A stretch of DNA of 64,000 nucleotides, taken from positions 1,608,942-1,672,941 of the forward strand of contig NC_018324.1 of NCBI RefSeq assembly GCF_000234665.1, read 5' to 3'. The notes under the pieces are model-generated. The model had not been told where the DNA came from. It did no database searches and saw nothing but the letters and a program-made list of their open reading frames with translations. Positions 33,211-43,020 of the stretch are shown here, in pieces. The stretch is from Leishmania mexicana MHOM/GT/2001/U1103. Its lineage: Eukaryota > Euglenozoa > Kinetoplastea > Trypanosomatida > Trypanosomatidae. Made by a program: the position numbers and the translations under genes. Every line of letters begins with the position of its first letter. The stretch's first letter is position 1.

Positions 33211-36200
33211 ATGGGCAAACTAACCATCAAGGTTCATAAATGCGAACTCTACCGTCCCGTGAGCAGTGGCAACTGCACCGTCAATCCGCGCGCCACCGTC
33301 GTTGTGGACGGCACGTATCGGTTCCAGACAAATATCAAGAAGAACACGTTTAGCCCAGAGTTTCGCGACTCTTTTGTTGTGGGCAACACGCACCGGCTAG
33401 CCGTGATTGAGGTGTCCGTCTACGATGTCCAGGAGCCGTCCGGCTTGGTGTTGCCAGGCATTGGCGTCTTGACGGCAAAGCGGGGCTTGGTGCGGGAACC
33501 CAGCGGCATCGGCATGGACGAAGGCGAAGGCGCTGGTGCCCTCGCAGCCAGTCCCACAGGGGGTGGTGGCTCCGGCGGCATAAGCAGCGGCACATCATCG
33601 TCGTTCAAGGCCCGATTGCCGGTGTTGTTAGGGCGGTGTTACATCTCCATTGAGCGTTTGGTGCACTATGAACGGAAGCGCCGGAAGTACTACCTCGCCA
33701 CCCCACTTCCACCCTCGTCTGCCACGGCCACGACTGGGAGCAACGTATGTGCGACTCCTGCCAGCGTTGCCGCGAGCGCGATCGCGACCGGCGCGTCCCC
33801 AGCGGCGATGGTGAGCGACGTTGGTCCCTCGTTTCTGCAGCAAGTTCTTCCGACCGGAATTGCCGGCACAATTACAATCTCTCTCGAGTCCGACTCTCTC
33901 GGCGAACCCCCTTCAGAGTTGTGCCTCAACGAGCAACTCGAGGCCGCGTATGTGCGCCGTTTGCGTCGCTTTCTGATGTGCTACGATCAGCCGAAGGTGG
34001 CCATGCTGGATGTGATGATGGCGCACGTGCGCGACACCACGGAGCTGGGCCCACACAACAACAGTCGCCGCTACAGTAATGGCAACGGCACGGATGCCGT
34101 GACGCTGGCGCCCAACAGTGCACATTTGTCACAGAGTAATAAACAGGACCGATCGAGCGCCACGACAGCCACTTCGGGCCCCACCACGCCGCTGCGCCGC
34201 GGCGCCGACAGCGTCACATCGCCAATTGGTCGCACATCAACCCTTCTGATGAACTTGCACGACCAAGTTGACTCACTGATGTGGAATCCGTCGAATAACG
34301 GTCCGAACCGCGTCCTGCAGCTCGACCAGAAAGGGATCCCGCCCAGAAACAACGCGACACCCCCTTTTGTCGCCGCTCTCCGAACGCGCACCGTGTGCCT
34401 CGGTGACCGTGCGGAGCTGACAGCGGACCTCCCTGATGAGCGAGAAACCTTCGAGGGAATGATGAACCGGCTCTGCGCCGAGTACCACGCGAGCGAGCCG
34501 GGCGAATTCCGCGTCGTGTTACGGGTTGAAGGTTGCACGAACATCAACAAGGAAGACTGGAATCAGTCGCTTATCGGGTCCGACGATGTCTTCGTCATTT
34601 TCCGCAGTGAGTCGGAAGAGTTTGAGACGAACATGGTGACGCTGCAGAACACCGTCGTTTGGTCGGAGGCGAACACCGTTGCCATGGACGTCGTGAATCC
34701 GCATCGCTTCTACGTCACAGTCATATTGATGGGCCGCAGCGGGTCCAAGACGTACGAGATTGGTCGCTGCAACGTTAGTGCTGCGCCGCTCTCCAACGGG
34801 TACGTCTCGCGCCGCAACATGTTTCTGTGCATGGCGGAGAGCGTTACGCGAGTGGCGGTGAACGGCGTGGTGCATCTCCTCGTGCGTCCTGTCAACTTCA
34901 GCCTCACTCCCTTTGACATGGCGGAGAGCGTTGATGATTTCTACGACCGACTCGGCCGCTTCTTTAGGCGGTACGATCCCCTCCAGCTACCCCTGGTGGA
35001 TGTGTTGGCGCGGGCCCGCCTGCGTGATCACGACACCTACATGAAGGATCTGGTGGTCCAGTACGGCCGTGAGCCGGGAACTGTGCGCATGCTGGTCGCC
35101 GTCGAGTCCCTCATTTCACTGCGCGAGACAGCCGACAGAGATCTCAGCGAGCAGGGCGTTCGCGTCCTGCTCACGATGCGCTCCTGCAGCGTGCGCACCA
35201 AGGCGTTTGCTGTTCGCCAGTTCGCGCCTACCAATGTTCGTGAAAATTACGTCTTTGATGTCGTGCGAGAGACCGACCTGATCCGGATTGAGGTGGTGAA
35301 TGCACGCGACGATAACATCGTATACGGCTGCGCCGACTTCAGCTGCCTCAACACGCAGCGGAGCGTCATGAACAAGCGCGACCTGTACCTGGTTGGTGCA
35401 GCTGGGACGCGAGATGCGTATTTCAGCGGCATCGCGCGCGTGAGTCTTTACAGCGATGAAGTGGGCCACAACTACGAGGTGGACATGAAGCTGGAGGACG
35501 CCTTTACCGGGCGACTGCGCCGCTACGTGTACCGCCGCATCCCTGAGAGCCTGCACCGTGTGAACCTGGCGGTCGCAACGGTATTCGACATAGAATCCTT
35601 CATGGCGCAGCTGGCCGTCGAGTACGGCGATGAGGACCCCACCTACGCTCTCTACTTCACCGTCGTGGGATGCCGTCAACTGCGCTCTGGCTTTGGCGGC
35701 ATCAACCCTTACGTGGTGGTGCGTGTCGGCATCGACGCCTATAAGACAAAGACGGCGAGGGCGAACGAGGAGCCTGACTACTTCGAGTTCTGCGAGTTCT
35801 ACTACGATCGGCCTGAGGACATGGCCATCACCCTCGTGGTGATGGATCAGGCTGGCATCGGCAGGGACGAGGAGGTTGGCCGTGCGGTGATCCTGCTGGC
35901 CAATGTGCAGCCGTCGCGGCAGTACAACGATTGGCTGCCGCTCCTCTCCGAGAAGAAGAGCGGCAAGGTGCGGGAAGTGGGCACGATCGGGTTCAAGTAC
36001 ACCGTGGTCGACCTAAACCTGGTGGACCGCACCCGGGCTCGCCTCATCAAGGAGCAGTACCGTGAGCGTAGCGCATGCAGGCCTAGCTTGACGAAGAGAC
36101 GAAGCGAGAGCCGACTCACGAGTTTAGCGCCATCAGGAGCCAGCGGAGCCGACTTGCCGAACCCCAGCTGGAGCGCAAACGCGAACACCAGCTCTGGGTT

Positions 36201-39200
36201 TGCGCATCGGTGGAGCACCTTCAAGAGGTACCTCCTGCAGACGCCCCTCATGGCGCACTCAACGCGGTCGCTTAGCATGGGCAACAGCGCCGGCGATGAG
36301 TCGGACCGCTTCGAGCAATGCATGAGCGAAAGCACCACCCTCCTCATGGCAGGGCGGGACGCGAGCCTCTTCAAGCCTGGCCGCCCCGTTATCAGTCGCC
36401 TGCCGACCATGAACCTGATGGATCTCGGCATTACCACTGTCGAGGAGTTCTGCACCACCGAGGACAGTGGGCTGCTTTCCGCGAGGTATTCTGAGACGGA
36501 AGCGGACCTGTCCCCCTTTCTGGAAATGACGTACCGGCCGCCGACCAACGAAAGGGATACGCTGACTGGGTCCTGCCCCTTCATCAGCGGCGAGGGTCGT
36601 GTGGAGAGTGGCGACGCGACGCGCATGCAACTGCGCGTGCGCCTGCTCAGCTGCAAAAACCTCTTTAAGCCTGGACGCAACATGCCGAACCCGTACGTGC
36701 TACTCTCTACCATTTCCGAGTCCCACCGGTCGCGGGTGCAGTTCTGCACGACAGAGCCGCGGTTCAACGAAACCTTTCTGTTCACCATTGAAGACCCAAA
36801 CATCGACTACCTCACCGTCACCGTTCTCACGGACACACCTTATGGGCTGAGGAAGCTGGGCCACTGCACGCTGTCGATGCGCAACGTGCAGCGCGGCACG
36901 ATGCGCACACGGTGGATGTCGCTTGTCATTCATCCTTTTGAGCCAACTGCGATGGAGTGCGGCTTCGTGTACCTCTCGCTTGGTGCTATCAACTTCGGCA
37001 TAAACTATCTGCCTTCTGTGGAGGCCGAGAACCGGCTACGGGAGCAGATCCGCGAGTACCTCACCCTGCACGCGCGGCGGCAGCTGCACCGCTTGGAGTG
37101 GTACGTCGGAGAGTTCTCGCAGTTTGAGAGCATCCTGCTCGGTGGCTGGTTCCGCGATAGCGGCAACGATACCGGTGCCGACAACACGGGCACGCGCGTC
37201 GCCGATTTGGAGGTGACGGTGCTCGGTGTGTCAAACCTCTACTGCAGTGGCTTTCTCGCCGAGGGTAGCTGCGTCGTGAAAGCGAAGGTGGACGGCCAAA
37301 CGCGAGCCAAGACAAGGCCGATCATCGGTGCTCACGGCAGCTTTGTCGTGCCAGAGAGTCAAGATCCGCTGCACTTCACTGTTCCCGAGCCGATGACGAC
37401 GCTAGTGCGGCTGAGCGTCGTGCTCAATGGCAAAACGGGTGCCGGCGAGTGCTACGTATCCTTGGCGGATCTTCACCGCGACGTAGCGAAGGAGCGCACG
37501 CTGATGCTGGTGATGGATTCACGCTCCTCGCATGCCGAGGCGGTGGGGTTCATCCGCATCTCCGTCTTTTGCACCAACTACGGCAGCTCAGCCCCGGCGC
37601 CGACGGAGGAGGAGCTGGCGCTGCACTCGCGCCTGACCCGTTTTTTCTACTACTACATCCCGACGGAACTGGCGATGGTGGACGTCAAGTACGCAACAAC
37701 TCTGAATGTGACGGCATACCTGAACCGTATGGTAGAGAAGTACGGCCCAGAGCCGGGCGAGTACCGCCTTCGCTTCACAGTGGACCGCTGCCGCAACCTT
37801 GTTTTCAAGAACGGCAACACACCGCTGCACGTCTTCTGCATTGTCCGCGTCGGGCTGCAGGAGTTTCAGAGCTCCATTGTGGAGGGCCACAGCGAGTGTG
37901 TATTTTGCGAGAGTTTTGACCTCATCATCGGCCTCCCGCAGCAGGAAAAGGTGGAACTGATTCTGATGCGTTACTACCCATCGAAGCAGGTGGAGCTGGG
38001 CCGCACGCAGCTAGAGCTGCGGGCGCTGCGGCGAGCGGAGGAGAACATTATGGAGCTGGCGCTTGTCAGAAACGCTGGCACAAAGGCGGCGGGTGTTTCC
38101 GGCGTCCTGAAGGTCTCCTCCTTACCAGTCGACTTTGGCCGCGATGGCCGGATGCACGTACGGACGCAATCGACGTTCGCGTACGGCCTCGATGGGCACT
38201 CGGGCTTGGCACAGACGATGTGCCTCTTCTCCTCGCCGACCCAAGTGGTTGGCGCCAACACAGTCTCGTGCCCGCGAAGCAGCGCACCGAACAACTACGA
38301 CGCTGCTAAGGAGTCGCTGGCCACGGAGCGCAAGACGCCGGTGCGGAGCGCATCGCGCGTGATCTCCACCTCTTTTTATGGCAACCTCCGGGAGCGAAGC
38401 GGGACGGCGCTGCCCGCGGTCCGGGGTGGCACCTCGGCCTCCGTCACCATCGTCGGGTTTGCCGGACTGACCATGCGCGATGCCCAAATTTACATTCGCG
38501 TGTCAGAACGCGACAAGACTCTGCTCAAGACAAAGCCTATCCCTGTTGAGCAACTGGTCGCCTTGGAGGCGAGCACGGTCACCTTCACGATTGACAACGT
38601 GGCCGCTAACTATGACAAGCAGTACACGCTCAAGCTCGGGCTTCGAAAGCTGCTCGGCGCCGAGGCCCTCTGCCACGCTGATTTCTGTGTCCTGCGCTGC
38701 CCCGCCGGAAAGACCGTAGAGAAGCGCCTGCGTCTCTACGACGTGAACTCACAGTATTTGGGCATCTGCCGTCTGAGCATAACACTGCCGCCCGTCCATC
38801 TGCCGGCGCTGCAGTGGCAGCACCTCTCTCCTGCCGTCTTCGAGCCGCTCATGGACGACGTTGCGTCATTGGTGTCCACCTACATGCCGAAGGATTTGAG
38901 GCATCTGGATCTCATCTTGTGTCATGCCCCGGACATCCGTCGACTGCATCGCGCGTTGAGGCTGCAGCTCGCGCCCAGCGTGGTGGCGACAGTGTACGTA
39001 GCGATCCACTCCGTCGACCTGCACTCCGTGACGGTGCGGCACTCGTGTGTTGTGACGGCGTCTGTCGGGCACTTCACCTCTGAAGCGGTGCGGCGGCAGC
39101 ACGGTGCGTCGCAGGTTTACCCGTACGGTATGTCCAAGGAGGGCATCTCTAACCTGGACTTTCCGCTGCTGCGCATCGACATCAGCGCCACGGGACCTGC

Positions 39201-39816
39201 CGCCACCTTGACGCTGTGCGTGTGTGACCGCGGCTCCAAGGCAAAATCGGAGGAAGTTGGTCGCACTGTGGTGTCGCTGCGAGCCTTGCTCACGCCTGCT
39301 GTCTTTGACATGTCTGAAAAGGTGCAGGTGCCGCTTGTATCGGTGAGCCACGCTGCGAATCGCGTGCATGCAAGCCTGGTCGGCACCGTCACGTTTAGTC
39401 TCATACCGCCTGCGTTCGAGAGCTATGGCGCTTCCGTGCGGTTCGCCTCGAGCGTTGTGGATGGCTTTGACCGTGCCTACGTCCGCTACTACACTGATCG
39501 CATTTGCCGCCTGCTGAGCCACTACGACGCGAACTCGCTGGTGGACATCCACTCACGCCTGTACGAGTCGTACGTTTCCTGCCAATGCTGGGAGACCGGG
39601 CTACCTGCGTACTTGTCCGAGCTGGTTGTCCGCTGGGGACCGGAGCTGGACAGTTTCGAGGCGCCCCCTGCGCTGAAGAGGCGCGATGACGTGCACCACA
39701 GCAGGATGGCCGCAATGGAGAAGAGCGAAAATATGGAGTCAGCTCCATATGAGCTAACACCAAATGGTGAGTGGCAGCCGGCAAGACCAGAAGGGCACCC
39801 GAGCGTAGAAGGATGA
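33211..39816 (+). CDS. Giant multi-C2-domain protein 1 (2201 residues)
   Basis: The chain is built from a repeated unit: a C2-like beta-sandwich followed by a short helical signature of the form RL.RF..RY.P..L..VD......Y...L...YG.EP. C2-like segments are visible at about residues 1-220, 429-568, 628-755, 815-935, 1139-1265, 1328-1460, 1518-1645, 1744-1865 and 1925-2060. Helical signatures occur near 239, 572, 760, 1271, 1465 and 1875. The end (about 2085-2148) is a related helical domain without a C2. Most units have the NPYVVVRVG or NPYVLLSTI type strand, but the acidic calcium-binding loops are poorly kept, so most are probably calcium-independent protein or lipid contacts. Ser/Thr/Asn-rich linkers lie near 290-400 and 955-1130. 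There is no transmembrane segment, unlike ferlins. It is a paralogue of the neighbouring gene at 43021. Such proteins in kinetoplastids may be cytoskeletal or membrane-associated, but the location is not shown here. Confidence 0.88.
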   Translation: MGKLTIKVHKCELYRPVSSGNCTVNPRATVVVDGTYRFQTNIKKNTFSPEFRDSFVVGNTHRLAVIEVSVYDVQEPSGLVLPGIGVLTAKRGLVREPSGIGMDEGEGAGALAASPTGGGGSGGISSGTSSSFKARLPVLLGRCYISIERLVHYERKRRKYYLATPLPPSSATATTGSNVCATPASVAASAIATGASPAAMVSDVGPSFLQQVLPTGIAGTITISLESDSLGEPPSELCLNEQLEAAYVRRLRRFLMCYDQPKVAMLDVMMAHVRDTTELGPHNNSRRYSNGNGTDAVTLAPNSAHLSQSNKQDRSSATTATSGPTTPLRRGADSVTSPIGRTSTLLMNLHDQVDSLMWNPSNNGPNRVLQLDQKGIPPRNNATPPFVAALRTRTVCLGDRAELTADLPDERETFEGMMNRLCAEYHASEPGEFRVVLRVEGCTNINKEDWNQSLIGSDDVFVIFRSESEEFETNMVTLQNTVVWSEANTVAMDVVNPHRFYVTVILMGRSGSKTYEIGRCNVSAAPLSNGYVSRRNMFLCMAESVTRVAVNGVVHLLVRPVNFSLTPFDMAESVDDFYDRLGRFFRRYDPLQLPLVDVLARARLRDHDTYMKDLVVQYGREPGTVRMLVAVESLISLRETADRDLSEQGVRVLLTMRSCSVRTKAFAVRQFAPTNVRENYVFDVVRETDLIRIEVVNARDDNIVYGCADFSCLNTQRSVMNKRDLYLVGAAGTRDAYFSGIARVSLYSDEVGHNYEVDMKLEDAFTGRLRRYVYRRIPESLHRVNLAVATVFDIESFMAQLAVEYGDEDPTYALYFTVVGCRQLRSGFGGINPYVVVRVGIDAYKTKTARANEEPDYFEFCEFYYDRPEDMAITLVVMDQAGIGRDEEVGRAVILLANVQPSRQYNDWLPLLSEKKSGKVREVGTIGFKYTVVDLNLVDRTRARLIKEQYRERSACRPSLTKRRSESRLTSLAPSGASGADLPNPSWSANANTSSGFAHRWSTFKRYLLQTPLMAHSTRSLSMGNSAGDESDRFEQCMSESTTLLMAGRDASLFKPGRPVISRLPTMNLMDLGITTVEEFCTTEDSGLLSARYSETEADLSPFLEMTYRPPTNERDTLTGSCPFISGEGRVESGDATRMQLRVRLLSCKNLFKPGRNMPNPYVLLSTISESHRSRVQFCTTEPRFNETFLFTIEDPNIDYLTVTVLTDTPYGLRKLGHCTLSMRNVQRGTMRTRWMSLVIHPFEPTAMECGFVYLSLGAINFGINYLPSVEAENRLREQIREYLTLHARRQLHRLEWYVGEFSQFESILLGGWFRDSGNDTGADNTGTRVADLEVTVLGVSNLYCSGFLAEGSCVVKAKVDGQTRAKTRPIIGAHGSFVVPESQDPLHFTVPEPMTTLVRLSVVLNGKTGAGECYVSLADLHRDVAKERTLMLVMDSRSSHAEAVGFIRISVFCTNYGSSAPAPTEEELALHSRLTRFFYYYIPTELAMVDVKYATTLNVTAYLNRMVEKYGPEPGEYRLRFTVDRCRNLVFKNGNTPLHVFCIVRVGLQEFQSSIVEGHSECVFCESFDLIIGLPQQEKVELILMRYYPSKQVELGRTQLELRALRRAEENIMELALVRNAGTKAAGVSGVLKVSSLPVDFGRDGRMHVRTQSTFAYGLDGHSGLAQTMCLFSSPTQVVGANTVSCPRSSAPNNYDAAKESLATERKTPVRSASRVISTSFYGNLRERSGTALPAVRGGTSASVTIVGFAGLTMRDAQIYIRVSERDKTLLKTKPIPVEQLVALEASTVTFTIDNVAANYDKQYTLKLGLRKLLGAEALCHADFCVLRCPAGKTVEKRLRLYDVNSQYLGICRLSITLPPVHLPALQWQHLSPAVFEPLMDDVASLVSTYMPKDLRHLDLILCHAPDIRRLHRALRLQLAPSVVATVYVAIHSVDLHSVTVRHSCVVTASVGHFTSEAVRRQHGASQVYPYGMSKEGISNLDFPLLRIDISATGPAATLTLCVCDRGSKAKSEEVGRTVVSLRALLTPAVFDMSEKVQVPLVSVSHAANRVHASLVGTVTFSLIPPAFESYGASVRFASSVVDGFDRAYVRYYTDRICRLLSHYDANSLVDIHSRLYESYVSCQCWETGLPAYLSELVVRWGPELDSFEAPPALKRRDDVHHSRMAAMEKSENMESAPYELTPNGEWQPARPEGHPSVEG

Positions 39817-42800
39817 CAGCAGTGGTGTGGTGGGAGGGGATACAAGAGAAAAGGGGCGTGCTCGGCCTGCGAGCCTTTTTTTTGTGACGCGGTATGAGCA
39901 CAAAGCGTTGATGGTGAACCAGTGCATGTCTCTTTCTCTATCCTTGTCCTCGGCCGCACAGTTATTCTTGGGCGTTCTCCCCATACCTTCTTTGCGCGGT
40001 TGATGCGGTGCCGATTTCGCGTTACACGTGACTGCTTTACGCCTGCATGCTTCGGTGTATGTATGTGTGTTGTGTGTACCTTGTGTGTGTGTGTGTGTCC
40101 GCATGTGTGCCTCAACAATACTGCCTGTGCCCTTTTGTTGTCGTGTTCTTTCCATCTTTTTCCTCCGTCTTTTGTTTTTGTCTGTTGCCCACCTGCGTCT
40201 TCTTTCTCCGCAATCGATCTGCACGCCTGTGACTTGCTTCTCCTGTCGAGGCACTGCTTGCCCGTCCGTGAAATCGTCAGCTCCTCTTTCCAGGGTTACT
40301 TCTCGACTTCCCTCGTTCTGTTGATCTGTTCGTCAAGGTTGCTTTCTCTCCCTCCACGGTGCATGATGCCGGCATCCGCACACGTGTTTTGCCGAACAAG
40401 TGCACGACAGACGCGGTCATGCCCACGGCCATGTACTGCACCTGTGGTATGGCACACAGGGCTGGACAGACAAAGTGGAACAGAAAAGAGCCTCCCTCCT
40501 ATAATGCATACTGCCAGTACACCTGCTGCTACTTCGCAAGCGCAGCGTGGATTTCTCCTGTAGTTCGCCTCGAAGAGGACCGCTTCACCTTTTTTTTCCC
40601 CGTCTCTTCCCGTAAAAACTTTGATGACGAGAGAGAGAGGGGGTACCCGCACCCCTCTCAGCGCGCGGTAGCTCATAGTCCAGCAACCCCTCTCCCTCAA
40701 TCTGTACGTGGATGGAAGCCCAACAGTAACCCCCCTTATATATCTCCTGCCGGTGTCGAGCCGCTTCTCGTGCTGACAGAGTCAGGTTCTGGATGCCATG
40801 GCGTCGGAGCGACCTGCGACGGTGAACACGTCTGTACCATTTACATGATGACAGCGTGCCAGCGTGACTCGAGTGTATCCCACCCGACCCTCGCTATCCA
40901 CTGCTGGTGTGGGGCGAGGCTGAGTCCGCCCCATAGGGAATGCACCAGGTGGCAACCTTCGAAACAGAGGGGGGAGAGTGGAGGTGGGGGCAGAGACCGT
41001 ACTCTCAGATGGCTGAGTCGGCGCCTGGCTGGGACGCATGTGTCTAGGGCTTCTTCGCACCACGCTGATGGAGCTTGTGGCGAGCCGTGGGCTCGAGTGG
41101 ACTTGAACGCATCTTGGATGGAGAAAATGGACCCGATTAAAAATCTTCTGCTGGGGGTTGTGACCACCACGGAGGAACGGGCGCAAATTCGTACACGCAC
41201 ACCCAACACTCTTCTGGATATCCTATCGTGTGCGCGCATGTGTGTTGGGGCGTAGGAGCTGAGAGGTTTGTTGTACGTACCTTGCTTTCGCTGCGTGCGT
41301 GTGTGCACGTCTCTCTTGTATTTGCCTGCTGTTTTTCCTTTTGTGTTGCTCTCTTGACTGCCCTCGCGTACAAAGACTCAGACGTGGATGACTTTTTTTT
41401 CTTACTCCTGTCGATTTTTCTCCCCGGCGTCCGTCACTGATCTTTTCGCCCAGTCAGCGGTCTGTCTGCCTGCAACCATGCCTGCTTCCACGTGCCAAAG
41501 AATGTGAGCATCCTCCGTCGCCGTCACTCACATGCAAATGATCGATTGTGCCGGCCTCGCGCATCGTAGTGGCGTGCTGTCCGGCTCATATTCACCCAAG
41601 AAAACGAAACGACAACCGCAAATAGAGAGCCACATGACGGGCCACAGAGGAGAGGGAAGGGGGACCGTTGCCACACACGCTTTTAAGCACCCCCCGTGTC
41701 CTCGCACGATGCGTGCGGTGGCACAGAAGATGAGGACTGTGCACCTTTCCACGCGCATAGCTGTCGTCTTTTCCCTTTCTCGATTTCTCGCCACGTGGAT
41801 ACCGAACGCGCTCTATCTCTGTCACCACAAGAAAATGTATTTCCTCGAGTCTGACCTCCAACTACGTTTTTTTTCTTCTCATTCTATCTTTGTCTTCTGG
41901 GATGCGCCCGACGATCATGCGTCGTCGCGCGTTGCTCTGGATGGTGAACACTCCTCACCCTGTTATTTCGCGTGTGCATGAACCATGTACTTGAACATGA
42001 TGGAAAAAAATCGACGCCCGCACGCACGCACACATTTGAACCTACACATGCTCACATGCATGTAACACCATGACTACGTACAACAACGCGTTCATCACTC
42101 TACTTTTTTCTTTTGTTTGTTTCGCTCATCTAATGCATCCTTCACTCTCCGCCTCTTTCACGTACGATCATCGCATCCCTTAAAAAACGCGCGCGCCATG
42201 ATGGTGCACGTCGGCAGTAGAGCAGAAATTTCACCTGAAACACAGCCTTCAACTAAGGTAGAGTGAAGAACCTCATCTCGCTGCGGGGCAGATACGTCAA
42301 ACCGTGCCTGCAAACAATAAAGGAGCGTGCACCAGAGAGACGTCCTGGAATCGACATCCGCAAGTGCCATCGCTGCAGTATCGGTGCTCTTGCCTTACCT
42401 CTTATCTTTTTTTTTGAGGTGTTGCTTTTTCGTCGCATCTTGAGCCTTCAAGAGTGCGTGACATTCCTTGGTGTTCGCCCTCCATCAGTCGCTTTTCCTT
42501 GGTAGCACATACATACCAGGACCCCAGACTGTCACCTCCCTCGCCCACTTTGTCATTGTTGGATTGTAATATTATTATTTTCTATTTGTTTATGCTCGGC
42601 GTTCCTCTCATCGCCTTGGGTTTTTTCCTTTGTTGTGTGTGTGTGTGTGTGCCTTTCACCGTTTCACTCCTCTTACTTTTTTTTGCTCAGCTCTTCCTCC
42701 GTAGCACTTCCGCCCCTGCCTGTACCTACACCACCCAAAACAAGTCTACGTTTATACCCCCGATCAGCTCGCACCGTTTTGTAGGTGGACCGGACCCACT

Positions 42801-43020
42801 CTCGCGCCATTATCATTTTTCTTCTAAATATATTTCCTTTCATGTCCTCCTTGTCGTTCACTCTCGACACTCTCATCGTCCGTCGCATCAGCGATCCCCC
42901 TCCCTACTCCCTCTCTCAAGGACGATCCAACGGCGCACAGAAGCGCGAGCCCCGATTTGAGACTGAGGAAACACTTCTCTTCTCTCTGTCTTAGATCCTG
43001 CAACGTTCTTCTTTGATGAG
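39817..43020. other. Intergenic region with a GC-rich island
   Basis: Spacer between the two multi-C2 paralogues. Most is pyrimidine-rich with CA/TG runs (for example 40087-40100 and 42638-42650), but about 40780-41115 is GC-rich and not pyrimidine-biased, like an old repeat or pseudogene remnant. A 298-codon open frame crosses it (40359-41255) without protein-like composition or recognisable motifs, so it is not called. Confidence 0.55.
42974..42994 (+). promoter_or_regulatory. Strong candidate trans-splice acceptor for 43021 gene
   Basis: The tract cttctcttctctctgtctt is followed by AG at 42993-42994, 26 bases before ATG 43021. Confidence 0.65.

Noticed and set aside
40359..41255. 298-codon + strand open frame between the C2 paralogues
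   Set aside because: Crosses a compositional boundary, has no recognisable domain and no protein-like composition; more likely chance openness over a GC-rich island.
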